Counted from the stretch's first letter, positions 12,401 through 17,849 are shown. The stretch: 23,469 bases of DNA from Rhizobiales bacterium CCH10-E5 (GCA_001556125.1 LSIG01000130.1:1-23469), one strand, 5' to 3'. The notes: generated by a model not told the origin, from the sequence alone. Numbers and translations: made by a program.

Positions 12401-14986
12401 AGGCGCGGCGCCGCCCGCATCCGCCCCGATGGAGGCCTTGGCGCTGAGGCCGCTGTCGGCGATGGCGATGGCGCTGCCGACCTTGGCCGGGACGCTGCTG
12501 CTGCCGCTGCTGACCTTGCCGAGGATCTTGGTGAGCAGGTCCGAGACCGTCGAACCGGCCGGGCCGGCGTTGAAGAGAGCGTTGTTGCCGACCGTCGTCG
12601 TGGCACTGGTCGCGTTCTTGGTCGTGTCGGAGACCGCCTGAACGGTGAGGCTGCCGGCCTTGCTGGCGGCGCTGCCGAGCGAGGCCCCGAACTGCGCCTC
12701 CGTGGCGGCCTTGTAGTCCGAATAGGCGAAGGCGATGCCGCCGACGCTTCCCGCCGAGGCCATCGCCGTAGCGGAGGTCGAGAAGCTGTTGGTGGTGAGG
12801 GCCGAGACGGTGACGTTGGTCGTCGCGCCGGCGGTAATGATCGCGCCGGAATGGACCTTGGCCGCGGTCGTGACGTCGACCGCGCCATAGGCGACGGTCG
12901 CCGCCACCAGGCTCTGCCCGGTCGTCAGCGTCAGCGCGGTGACGCCGAGCTTGACGTCGTTCGACGCCCGGACGTCGAGATTTCCCCCGACCGTGATCCG
13001 CGCGCCCGAGGCGATATCGGCCTTCACCTCCCCGGCGATCTCGCCGATCGACACCGCCGCGCCCCAAGGGAAATTGCCCGAGAGCGTGATGGCCGGGAGC
13101 GAAGCCTCCTGCTGGCCGCTGGCGCTCAGCGAGACGTTCCGCGTCGCCTCGATCACGGCGGTCGATGCGATCTCGATCTTCGACGCGATCGTGCTGCCGA
13201 CATAGGAGCCGTTGAGGCCGAACAGCGCGCCGCCGACCGTCTGGGCCGCCAGCGCGACGAGTGTCCCCGCATTCGGGTCGATGAAGGAGGACACGGCGCG
13301 GGCATCGGCCGTCATCACGACGTCGCGGCCCGTGATGGTGCCGGAGACCTTGATGCCGGCCTCGGCGGTGGCGGCCCCGGAGAGCAGCGTCTGCGACTGG
13401 CTGGCCCTGAGCGTCACATTGCCGGCCGAGAAGGCGCTGCCGGCGCTGACACCCGCGAGCAACTGACCCGCGACCTCGATCTTCGGCGCTTCGAGCGTGA
13501 TGTTGCCGGAGTTGCCGAGCGATGCATTGGTCGCGGAAAGGGGCCCCGTCTGGCGATTGAAGTTGCGCGTATCGATGAGGCCGTCGCCCCGGATGGTGAT
13601 GCTGTTCGTGGCCAGCAGCGACACATCCGTGCCGTTGGTGATCATGTTGGCGCTGCCGCCGGTTCCGATCACGATGTCGGTGGGGTCGATGAAGAGCAGG
13701 CCGGCCTTGCCGTTGCGGGCGGAGAGATCGACATCGACTGCCCCCAGCGTCACCGTGTTCTTCGCGCTGAGCTCGAGGAAACCACCGTCGCCGCTGGTGC
13801 CGGCCGTGCCGCGGAAGACGGCGCCGTCGGCGACGTCGAGATGGGTGCCGGCGAAGACGATGGCCGAGCCGGCCTTTCCGGCGACGTCGCGCGCGGCGCT
13901 GACATCGACGACCGCACCGCGGGCGATCGCGATGGCCGCGTCCGACGTGATCGAGACCTTGCCGCCTTCGGTCGTGTTGACCGCAGCGGCTGAGCCGGCG
14001 CTCAGACGAGGCGAGGGGGCGGCGCCGGTGGCCGTGATCTTCGCCGTGGCGGCGATCGTCGTGCCCTTGCCCGAGCGGATCGCGATGCTGCCGGCGGCGC
14101 GGCGGCCCGTCGCGTTGGCGCTGAGGCGGCCGGACACGCTGACCGTGCCGGCGGCCACGATCTCGATGCCGCCGCCCTTGCGCGCGACCATCGCCGCGCC
14201 CTGGCGCAGGCCCTTGGTGTTGACGCTCTCGGCGAAGGCGGTGCGGTGGCGGCGGCGCCGTTCGCCGAGGTCCTCCGCGGTGGCATTGGCGGTGATCTGG
14301 CCGGCGATGCTGACCGAATGGCCGTGCAGCGTGACGCCACGCTTGGCGTTGATCCGGCCGTCGATCGTGATGCGCCCATCGGGCGAAATCGGCACGTCGT
14401 TGTCACGCAGCCGTGCGGCCAGCGCCGCGTCGACGACGCCGTTCGGGCTGATCACCCGGTCGAGGAACTCGCGTGTCGGCGTGTTGACGGTCAGCCGGCC
14501 CGTGTTGATCACGCCGCTCGGCCCGACCGTGAAGCCGGCGGAGTCCGAGAAGTAGATGTGCCCGCCGATCTGGCCGTTCTTGTAGGAGTTGAGGATGCCG
14601 TTGACGACGACGGGCCCGTCGCGAACGATGTTCACCAGCGCCCCGGTGTTCTGGGGCAGGTGCATGTTCACCGTGGTGCCGGCCGCCTGCTCGAAGCGCG
14701 AGAAGGAGTTGTAACCGGCGCCGGCCGCGACCGTCTGGGTCGTGATCGTGGTGGTCGTGCCGCTGACGGCGACGTTGGTCTGGGTGCGTCCGTCGGGCGT
14801 GATGATGTTCTGCGCGAAGGCGGGCGCGTTCCACAGCGCGAGCGCCATCGCCTGGCCGACGAGGCAGCGCTGCCGCCAGGCCGCCAGCACCGGCCCGCGG
14901 GGCCGCGCGCGCAGGGCCGCCGGAACGACCCCATACCGGCCGGACGTCGGCCGGGCGAGCGCCTCGGTGTGCCGGCGGCGCGCCAT
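1..14986 (-). CDS. giant LktA/FHA-type filamentous adhesin (3' end outside window)
   Basis: This minus-strand frame is open without a stop from the ATG at 14986 to the left edge, giving at least 4,995 codons. Residues 1-58 form an extended basic leader ending in a hydrophobic stretch and AFA|Q, a likely signal peptidase site. Residues 59 to about 180 resemble the secretion domain of filamentous haemagglutinin/LktA-family adhesins, with FSRFEQAAGTTVNMHLP at 96-111 and GGHIYFSDSAGFTVGPSG at 141-158. The rest is low-complexity Ala/Gly/Thr/Ser/Val sequence of beta-helix type, typical of two-partner-secreted exoproteins, interrupted by helical-looking repeats (about 2293-2479 and 4283-4340) and an aromatic-rich insertion (about 3850-4010). 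The start lies 2 bp after the ialB-like stop, with GGAGA about 10 bases upstream, so translation is probably coupled. Expected role: surface-exposed or released adhesin. Family assignment rests on the N-terminal domain; substrate and host are unknown. No secretion partner is visible in the window. Confidence 0.93.
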   Translation of the reverse strand, partial: MARRRHTEALARPTSGRYGVVPAALRARPRGPVLAAWRQRCLVGQAMALALWNAPAFAQNIITPDGRTQTNVAVSGTTTTITTQTVAAGAGYNSFSRFEQAAGTTVNMHLPQNTGALVNIVRDGPVVVNGILNSYKNGQIGGHIYFSDSAGFTVGPSGVINTGRLTVNTPTREFLDRVISPNGVVDAALAARLRDNDVPISPDGRITIDGRINAKRGVTLHGHSVSIAGQITANATAEDLGERRRRHRTAFAESVNTKGLRQGAAMVARKGGGIEIVAAGTVSVSGRLSANATGRRAAGSIAIRSGKGTTIAATAKITATGAAPSPRLSAGSAAAVNTTEGGKVSITSDAAIAIARGAVVDVSAARDVAGKAGSAIVFAGTHLDVADGAVFRGTAGTSGDGGFLELSAKNTVTLGAVDVDLSARNGKAGLLFIDPTDIVIGTGGSANMITNGTDVSLLATNSITIRGDGLIDTRNFNRQTGPLSATNASLGNSGNITLEAPKIEVAGQLLAGVSAGSAFSAGNVTLRASQSQTLLSGAATAEAGIKVSGTITGRDVVMTADARAVSSFIDPNAGTLVALAAQTVGGALFGLNGSYVGSTIASKIEIASTAVIEATRNVSLSASGQQEASLPAITLSGNFPWGAAVSIGEIAGEVKADIASGARITVGGNLDVRASNDVKLGVTALTLTTGQSLVAATVAYGAVDVTTAAKVHSGAIITAGATTNVTVSALTTNSFSTSATAMASAGSVGGIAFAYSDYKAATEAQFGASLGSAASKAGSLTVQAVSDTTKNATSATTTVGNNALFNAGPAGSTVSDLLTKILGKVSSGSSSVPAKVGSAIAIADSGLSAKASIGADAGGAAPAIYTNGNVAVASRQSDFGVRLIADSSTNSTSTDPTAANPQAQVSLSFGIAVGNYNHDSTAFIGPGATVSGSRVGVGATNEMPISNTWTNWAGLSEAISHLNGNLGVVNNILTTYANASSQSSQLGLAGSVDYFRVNNETSAYIASGATITAASLGGTWQTTLADGYEQAWSRAVSVAADTTVHSIDGGGNFGFTGGVQGGAGSAAGGTLLDVGRSSRTVAAIADGATVTAGDLAVTATTSDKMFVVATSSGQSAGVALNGMVSLAGLNNQTLASISNRARITADLVDLRAEQFVSLFSLGGALAGGGTGGSSFGVSVARLDATTVTRAYIGDNADDLSGNRLRGTGTTLGLIRTDSLTVQAATTGRLTAASVAAAVVDGTMDFVTNDPFFAAVSAATVVQGGGSPSFALAGSAAVAATQLGTSAWIDGARIENRLQPLSTAVRALNSSIIEIGSGSAAVNLAGTSAPSAALAGAIANAKLDNSTDAHIAGSTLTNIGNTTVQALAGGRITAVGLGLAGSGSGNGAAAMSVSLGLVTDRVSAAISDSTLLAGTFPLGANAVAVNAYQTTDIGIGGGAAYAGAKNGVGLALTYTEIADPDGEDAVSARVTRSRLDSVQSLSVTASGASRIVSSAISAGLGGNGLAGSLVFNTVTPTIRAMIDGSTATPALITTRGDVLVLSDGSRNATLDALITGRQLFAGTDTSQIDFTGSAANNGTANPTGAAILAVAGAVQGGTNNVGVSLLANRIAQSHLATIDQVDLTAGGLVTLRAQDGATITGVAVGLGVATGAFAGTASVVLQSIGNVARAGITGSGTSITAAGLDVTGCVASTIRASAGSLGLGIGTAAVGLSVVESDIANEADATVGDATIRTSGDVLLRAGSTATIDTLAIGIAMSRNVGLAGSIANNSIATDVAATVTGADIIAGNNLGLFASNIDRITVSAGALGATLGAPSVAGGLSVVNNTIGGATTASIGAGSTVDARAGGSGALNYQAGQLVTAFDLSTATDPSAAQPSLAMTARSVRGLGVVATSQQSVLANAVTGGVAIFPVSGAVAIVPIRNVLGGSTAAVIDGSAVNTRLAGADSTAVAIEAASHSYAATFITVGSIGGVAAAGADANTVMQRSTRAALTGSTLGTTTPGFTGPGVTALDIAANASQSATGTVIGFAVGLGGAAASGIINSFAATTTATLDQGLVTAGRVAVNAESRNGFYGFATVAAGGGVGLGSAFTVGTSRNTTLATIGGGAGQTTLNLDGALAVAARGINDFTLLATGGTAGGFAGVAGMVNFIDVENETRAGLYGVVATLRPASAAGIAVSATETTRITPTTAAGATGTMGAGAAATIASLDSRVLADITGSTLSAPGAVSASATSERIVDARTVTLGVGGTAGIGASVAVISVGTATPAGAGAELNANGDGTLARVSQLTAGNADLVLSASGLAAYRSYRGTAGASMTDAALRDAAQAEYNLMLASGTVSNGTLTLGSAGVTALRSAAATALGIASPSDAQVRSWATQRYAALTGGSVAYLMSDAGLAAYRATVTATLPGATDDQIRSAANDAYARLLANGTVANGVLTLTTAGLAAYRAEASASLGRTATDAEVRSHAAQQYSFFTANRSRIVAPASQSASALLDTAESRTAATVTGGSIASGSVAVTALSQTTTSNLATGVGAGGAAGVGAATAYTTVRDEVSATLDQIAVTTGSITLSARSADGSGSAAAVEARAGAGALGAAAGAAVAEGTLSNTVAARLGGTLTVTGATSVTAENSQTGRSDAFGATVAGGLALGVSLATSSVTSQVTSELAAGAALTGTGLTIAATSNGAAHAAAVAGVGGLLAAGAGAEATATDSSDTLAVIRAGARAHVGTGTIAVRADASPDAKASATGVAVAGGLAVGTAIANATVDPLVRALIEGNASLPSLAQFTAGNLSVRATGSVFGTALGDAIDLSDSTSGFARGGLSAAASALAASGAFYVSATGTRASASNTARVTASVGDNVRLPAATVTVAASNTTAQGATASGITGGTAAIGVVLAEADADTATTASLGNGVRMEAAGNGSLAVTATGSDTQVVRSQAGSGGLYAGSGAEGRTSGRSAVTASLGADAIIHTGLVTVAASHDTRYAALVDSLQAAALGASAALAENKAENIAVLTSLGARSRLTAAGPGTAGCALTSCLQAIALTSRNGFEQLALGDSVRAAAGGGINGAGATSTTTLSGTSRVVLADDVALAAGTSPTGAPGPILIQAWSELTGDDTATLTTGGLLQGAGVASRYSAEIDNAVTLGLRSTVTSFGVINIGTYTTADVRTNAYVSTYGVAGVGVADADVTLKTRNTVGIGANAALLGLGDVNVTAGRDGSGLRTNSLTGRATALGYVRGLIAVPDADASTDLQNHARVEVASGASIASAQNVTLGGYDGLLNAYADGTGYGYQLFFIPVANDSSSPGASSSSTLVMNGTATAGIYNTQRIEIGCGTNAAQQCGVNDTPTIRFVSGAPVTANINGAFNAVSYINALYDSSVAGTLISGVSGSPVTAVRLSQLYAAGGNVYVGGRTVSGNGTLTARGGPSITVINRSNAYLVLDGGAYIPESTGGQIVGASGGLTRNSNPDATPVITIDNAYAGALDASGNGPALLIAGDVTNLAGVVSINNTLGSFGFSGQRIEALQFNVTVPNGAVAVSSNGPNGLYNAGASPQAEYGSYIVYPGGGQGTTLNPNEAIYAAANALAAAAGATDVNYFLYGTQADGQTRNWSLQFFGNCAGYIADSGYNCATGYNIGNDIRMTLIPTVPTYRESNPTAQGGGTQIYGAQVAIKATTININASIEAGRITNWSGTIAANIGTILSSVRQGYLDAGTTSASFASIFGGGWANPGAAPVVYDVVNHRLILNDVNASSGGGSVLLDGQIISTNTIGRIKVNGGFGDVSLVNNSGLDLVTSRINTGTAAGVNASVSKITIVDRLITSGPNTTVYAYTPGSGIAVYKTNNGAQPVLGTTTPVAFVSGDTTSYTPVAGTRYEWTQQALLERVGLTVANRNQRDVVSYWVYTSGTSSNPWVYVDAQSPSTNPGADPRYWWSRSAQSPSATPVSGRLTNDTSLTHVGLTQEITGGHLDFINNSASYGGCQGGSPNYCDRGFVGQPGASQAVWDYNYATRAFVQVTASVKADNPFAISFAGNAAGRVNIQTNGALLLQGNVVNPSGSTTLNATGGAITQAANVSILSKDLTLNARDAIGTATQAITTTLTSGASLAAATGSGGIHLDITGGARITTLRADGNPNAYGDVVVRATGNLEAAAQSGANIIGRNITLSSETGGVGSLTTAMKLRAMATQLPNGSFVDGVVNVSALGDVGISQLAGDLRVGEIRSDAGDVRIEVSNGRLVSATGQTSAQALSAEQLSKVSRALKLTANDGAATAAQASIATFEAQVTQAYGLYSALIRNGSVDGNGAFRLNDAAIPLYQTFADAALGRTASAQEVKTYAAGRYAAYAGAFEIAYGAGWATQARFQPATLQSNYSFRTTDADAASGIANRIAGDAVWTDRQLVSAINQSALQPTSGSVGNGTALVVGRDVTLVTAGSIGSLAADMQVSLDSIRNGTITDAELAALSVATTPGSVKIMGRRQDGSLVEVTDLGNVPNGVTLARVDVSQTAPLFINATGTFNASAQGDIYVQATANVPSSSTPRSAGATLNLGAISATGTVNLQAPLAITVATQADGTTPRSPVQIQTGGDLVLVAGGGGIGSTVTPLTYQIGGRLVSASAAAGDVALVAQAGNAEIGRIFASGNVALTARSGSILGYLPGVAIAATSIRLDASGDVGSASAALGLQSASTGSVTGQIGGRAWLAAPTTAGQAPSTLRLGDLAATAGVAATADGAIEVLGNLRSSQGGVSLTGAAIAMAGGSRISATGAVTLASAGSITLGKVASTLAAPAGGASIALTAAGTILGNGDTGTLLDASASGGVVTLLAGGDIGSGHAPLALDAPSLSARSLNGHLNLAATTVRATNLAADAGSIMLTASGTLAVDAATSAGATALSAANGTLTIGTLLAGAASTLDASGLVTITSATTTAGDLAITSTSAGITAGTLVASRDATLNAATAVSVTTSLTAGRTANATTSSGTLGIASLLAGTDATLNASGAVTLGAATA
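1970..2140 (-). repeat. isolated fifth copy of the adhesin helical repeat
   Basis: Adhesin residues about 4283-4340 read RNGSVDGNGAFRL, then LGRTASAQEVKTYAAGRY. This matches the fourth unit of the distant cluster, LGRTATDAEVRSHAAQQY, at most positions. About 1,800 residues of beta-type repeats separate the two sites, so the module is either duplicated or recurs along the stalk. Confidence 0.7.
7545..8110 (-). repeat. four degenerate repeats of about 46-49 residues inside the adhesin
   Basis: Adhesin residues about 2293-2479 hold four tandem units with the pattern GLAAYR-x(n)-A.LG..ATDAEVRS.A...Y, often followed by LANGTV.NG.LTL. Examples are GLAAYRATVTATLPGATDD and GLAAYRAEASASLGRTATDA. The spacing and charge pattern suggest alpha-helices rather than beta-helix rungs. 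A fifth, separate copy lies at 1970-2140. I did not recognise a named family for this unit. Confidence 0.75.
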
Positions 14987-14988
14987 CG

Positions 14989-15609
14989 TCAGAGCTTCTC
15001 CCGCGCCAGCGCCTCGAGCGCGGGATCGAGCCCGCGTGTCGAGAGCGGCAGGACGAGGTCGCGGCCGGCGGCATCCCGGAAGACGATCCGACCCGCCTCA
15101 CTGGCCTTGCGCCAGAGCTTCGCCGCCTCGTCGGGCAGGACGGCGTCGGCGAAGCAGCCCGTCGGCAGGCAGCGCCGCCAGGGCAGATCGAGCGGCTGGG
15201 CCTCCTTCTCGCCGAACGCGATCTGGACGCTGCTCGGGAAGCTGACGCTGACCGGCATCACGGCCGTGACGCGCAGCGGGTCGCCGGCGGAGAGCCGGCC
15301 GATCGCGATCTGCGCCAGCGGGGCCTGCTGGCCCTGAGCCTGCAGCACCTGCGCCACCTCGCAGACGCGCTGGGCGCGGGAGCCCTCGATGCGCTGGCAG
15401 CGCAGCGTCCAGTCGCCGAAGCTCGCCGTGGTGACGCTGGGCTCTGAGGGGACCGCAGCCGGCGCGGCACCGTTCGGCGCGGCGGGAGACGGCGCAGCCG
15501 GGCCCGCTGGCCGGGACGCGGGGGCTTGCGCGAGCGCCTGCGCCGCCGAAGCGAGGGCGAAAGACGCCGCCAAACCTGCCACCCGCCATGCGGTCGATCG
15601 TCCAGCCAT
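14989..15609 (-). CDS. invasion-associated locus B (IalB) family periplasmic protein
   Basis: A 206-residue secreted protein. Residues 1 to about 28 are a signal peptide (MAGRSTAWRVAGLAASFALA, cleavage near ALAQA), followed by a Pro/Ala linker to about residue 55. The IalB-type domain carries FGDWTLRCQR, a second cysteine in RVCEVAQ, and the paired cysteines of WRRCLPTGCFAD; these four cysteines probably form two disulfides. IalB proteins are named from Bartonella, where they are linked to erythrocyte invasion, but the family is common in free-living Hyphomicrobiales and the biochemical role is unclear. I chose the ATG at 15609 over an in-frame GTG at 15651 because it begins directly at the signal peptide and has a purine-rich GAGGGGGTGGG upstream. 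The stop lies 2 bp before the giant adhesin start, pointing to joint expression. It may act in envelope stability or adhesin export; that is inference. Confidence 0.93.
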   Translation of the reverse strand: MAGRSTAWRVAGLAASFALASAAQALAQAPASRPAGPAAPSPAAPNGAAPAAVPSEPSVTTASFGDWTLRCQRIEGSRAQRVCEVAQVLQAQGQQAPLAQIAIGRLSAGDPLRVTAVMPVSVSFPSSVQIAFGEKEAQPLDLPWRRCLPTGCFADAVLPDEAAKLWRKASEAGRIVFRDAAGRDLVLPLSTRGLDPALEALAREKL

Positions 15610-15794
15610 ACCACCCACCCCCTCGATCGCGACGCGATCCCGTGCCGACACCGGTGGGCCTCTGGTCCGCCCCGACCTTCCTGGCGCCGTTTCGGCGGAA
15701 AGAAGCGGGCAAGCGACGTTTTGAAGCCGTTTCGGATCGTTCGAGCGGAAGAAGCTTTCTCAGAGGCGACAGAGCTGTGCAATGGACCGGTCAA

Positions 15795-15812
15795 AAATGG
15801 TCAGCAAATGGT
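15795..15812. promoter_or_regulatory. 11-bp-period direct repeat upstream of the ialB-adhesin operon
   Basis: AAATGGT occurs twice (15795-15801 and 15806-15812), separated by 4 bases, so the copies sit on the same face of the helix. They lie in the AT-richer part of the 203-bp spacer before the IalB start. On the minus strand a TTGACC and an 8-bp palindrome GACCGGTC lie next to them, but I found no convincing -10 box. The arrangement recalls direct-repeat boxes of OmpR/PhoB-type regulators; no regulator is identified. The rest of 15610-15812 shows no gene. Confidence 0.25.
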
Positions 15813-16130
15813 TTACATGCCTGACCTAACGTCATGATTTGCGAGGAACGTGCTCGCCGCGTGGTCGCCCAACAGCCCGAGGAGCGGCGCAGCGACGGCG
15901 CCGCCCGTGAAGATCGCGGCCGTGAAAACGGCGATGTCGGGCGGGTCAGTTGGGCTCTGGAAGACGGCCGCCAGAGCATTGCCGAGCGCGACCTCGGCCA
16001 TATCGGCGAAGAGCCCGAGCGTCAGCACCGCGAAGAGGGTCAGCCGAACCTTGCAGGCGGGCAGGGCGTCGAGACGCGCGCCGATCGCGAGGCTCGCCTC
16101 CGCGGGCGGGCGCTGTCCGGTCGCGACTAC
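15813..16130 (-). pseudogene. N-terminal remnant of a major facilitator superfamily transporter
   Basis: Read on the minus strand from about 16130, this frame gives IGARLDALPACKVRLTLF and then two membrane segments: one through FAVLTLGLFADMAEVALG, one through FTAAIFTGGAVAAPLLGLLG. This is the usual opening of MFS proteins, including the approach to motif A (G.L.D..G), but it stops at TAA 15813-15815 after about 100 residues where a full transporter has about 400. No ATG, GTG or TTG lies near the expected start; the frame overlaps the last codons of the neighbouring HTH-protein gene. I infer a decayed transporter gene that lost its start and about three quarters of its length, leaving the ialB promoter region beyond it. 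A short functional two-helix protein is less likely. Family call is moderate; no substrate can be named. Confidence 0.55.
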
Positions 16131-17059
16131 CAGGCCGGGCGCACGCCCTCGAACTGGGCGGGGGGCGCCGGCATGGCGCGCAGGCCGGAGCCGACGCCCG
16201 CTCCGGCGGTGGCGGCATCGAAGGCCGCCGCGATGATCACGAGCTTGGTGGCCTGAACCCGCGCGTAATCCTCGCGGAAGGCGCGCGACAGCCAGAGTGG
16301 CGAGCGGCCCGGAACACCGGTCCAGCCGATGGCGCCGATCGCGATGGCGCCGGCGAGCGTGCGGCCGGCATGGGTGCGCGAGATGTTGAAGGGCTTGGCC
16401 AGCGCGGAGACGGAGGTCACGTCGGTGACGGCGCGCTCCTCGAGGTCGGCGGTGGGGTCGGAGCCGGCGATCAGCCGGTCCATCAGGCTGCCGCCCTCGT
16501 CGACCGAGGCGAAGACCGCATAGGTCGATGGCGGGTTGCGGATCAGCGGCGAGGCCAGCAGCGCATCGGCCACCACCGGCTCGACCGCGGCGAGCAGCGT
16601 GATGCCGCCGGATTGCATGATGGCGGCGCGGCTGCCGCCGTCGAGGCCGTCGATCACCGCCAGATGCAGCCGATACCACTCACACATGCCCCACAGCGTC
16701 TCGGGGGCCGGTTCGGCGATGCTCGCGCGCCCCCGATCCGGGCCCGTGATGCGGATGAGCCCGTAATAGAGCGCTTCGGCGAAGAAGGCGGCGGCGGTGT
16801 TGCGGCTCGACAGGCCGTGCGCGAGAGCGTTCTCGACGAAGTCGCGCTGGGTCAAGCCCGGTTTGCCGCCGAGCATGCCACGGAAATAGGAGGCCAGGGC
16901 GGCGTGGGAGATCAGGCAGCGCTGCTGCGACGCGAACTGCGTGACGAGCCGCGGCACGACCTGCTGCGCGCCCAGGAAACCGCCTGCAAGGGCCCTGACG
17001 AGCCCGGCGAAGCGCGGATGGGCCAGATAGCCCTCGACCTCGAGTGAACCCCCGTCCAT
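16127..17059 (-). CDS. unassigned protein with two winged-helix-like segments
   Basis: A 310-residue protein I do not recognise as a named family. Two stretches look like helix-turn-helix or winged-helix units: residues about 70-104 (LTQRDFVENALAHGLSSRNT, ending YYGLIRI) and about 215-250 (VSALAKPFNISRTHAGRTL, then IGAIGW). No signal peptide or clear membrane span is visible, so it is probably cytoplasmic; a DNA-binding regulator is plausible but inferred. The ATG at 17059 has a G-rich tract (GGGGGGGGACGG) just upstream. It follows the TetR gene by 78 bp in the same direction and may be cotranscribed. Its 3' end abuts and slightly overlaps the MFS remnant, so it may once have regulated that transporter. 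Confidence 0.75.
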   Translation of the reverse strand: MDGGSLEVEGYLAHPRFAGLVRALAGGFLGAQQVVPRLVTQFASQQRCLISHAALASYFRGMLGGKPGLTQRDFVENALAHGLSSRNTAAAFFAEALYYGLIRITGPDRGRASIAEPAPETLWGMCEWYRLHLAVIDGLDGGSRAAIMQSGGITLLAAVEPVVADALLASPLIRNPPSTYAVFASVDEGGSLMDRLIAGSDPTADLEERAVTDVTSVSALAKPFNISRTHAGRTLAGAIAIGAIGWTGVPGRSPLWLSRAFREDYARVQATKLVIIAAAFDAATAGAGVGSGLRAMPAPPAQFEGVRPAW

Positions 17060-17137
17060 CCGTCCCCCCCCGGAACGTCAAACATCACCGCGGGGTCTCG
17101 TTGATCACATGGCACAGATCACGGCAATATGTGAATT

Positions 17138-17740
17138 TCAGCTATGGTTCACGTCGGCGTGAACCGTGCCGTGCAGGATCGCCCGCACCATGGCGGTGTA
17201 GCGCTGGTGCAGGCCCTGCGGATCGACCGGCGGCAGGCTCTGATTGGTGCCCCGGGCGCCGTCGGCGAGAAGCTGGGCGAGATCGCGGGCCGTGACGCCG
17301 TCGTGAAGCCGCAGAAGGCCAAGGGCCGTCATTTCGCCGATTAAGCCCGCCAGCTCGCCATGAAAGCTCTCGGCGGAGACGATCATCAGGTCGCGGCAGC
17401 GACGGAAGGCCTGATCGTTGATCTCGACCGCGTGGCGGGACGTCGCGAGACGTCGCCGGTTGTGGCCGTAGCGAGTGTCCAGCGTGACCGCGAAGACGTC
17501 CACAGGGTCCTGCGCTGCGTCGAGGGCGGCCCGGCCCGCCGCCATGCCGGCCTCGACGGCGGCGCTGTTGACGCTCTCGATAAGGAAGCGGAACGCCTCC
17601 TCCTTGCTGCTGAAATGGTTGTAGAGCGTGCGGCGTGTCAGACCTATGGCATCGGCGAGCGCGGTCATCGTCAGCCGCTCGTAGCCATGGCCGAGAAAGG
17701 CCTGTTCGAGCCGCGTCACGAGGTCCGTGCGGGTCACCAT
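17138..17740 (-). CDS. TetR/AcrR family transcriptional regulator
   Basis: A 200-residue regulator of standard family length. The N-terminal DNA-binding domain is clear: ERLTMTALADAIGLTRRTLY at residues 21-40, followed by NHFSSKEEAFRFLIES, the typical third helix and start of helix 4. The remainder (about 60-200) is the variable ligand-binding and dimerisation domain, so the ligand cannot be deduced. TetR proteins usually repress their own gene or a neighbour; the likely neighbours are the tandem-HTH gene 78 bp downstream and the MFS remnant after it. The ATG at 17740 is the natural start. A 10-bp palindrome sits just upstream and an 8-bp-arm inverted repeat lies within its last codons; either could be an operator. 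Confidence 0.95.
   Translation of the reverse strand: MVTRTDLVTRLEQAFLGHGYERLTMTALADAIGLTRRTLYNHFSSKEEAFRFLIESVNSAAVEAGMAAGRAALDAAQDPVDVFAVTLDTRYGHNRRRLATSRHAVEINDQAFRRCRDLMIVSAESFHGELAGLIGEMTALGLLRLHDGVTARDLAQLLADGARGTNQSLPPVDPQGLHQRYTAMVRAILHGTVHADVNHS
17146..17165. repeat. perfect inverted repeat in the last codons of the TetR gene
   Basis: GGTTCACG and CGTGAACC are separated by TCGG, giving 8-bp perfect arms. The repeat overlaps the C-terminal codons of the TetR gene and lies about 87 bp upstream of the HTH-protein start. No T-tract follows on either strand, so an operator or RNA-processing hairpin fits better than an intrinsic terminator. Confidence 0.5.
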
Positions 17741-17745
17741 TGAAA

Positions 17746-17755
17746 CATCCGGATG
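17746..17755. promoter_or_regulatory. palindrome CATCCGGATG just upstream of the TetR gene
   Basis: A 10-bp perfect palindrome ends 5 bp before the TetR start codon, in the 109-bp gap to the ATP12 gene. Such a site could serve TetR autoregulation. It is short enough to occur by chance in GC-rich DNA, and I see no clear -35/-10 pair around it. Confidence 0.3.
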
Positions 17756-17849
17756 CGGTCTGTGAAATGCGCCCCGGCAAGCCGTAGCGCGTCGGCCGCC
17801 GAGGGCGCAACCACAACGGTGCTTCGTCGGCCTGCGGTGCGCGCGGCCG

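Noticed and set aside
15610..15651. GTG start at 15651 for the IalB-family gene
   Set aside because: It adds 14 polar residues before the signal peptide, while the ATG at 15609 starts at the signal peptide and has a purine-rich ribosome site.
16131..16679. Upstream extension of the MFS-remnant frame to an ATG at 16679
   Set aside because: This part is an Arg-rich shadow of the tandem-HTH gene; only the segment below about 16130 looks like a membrane transporter.
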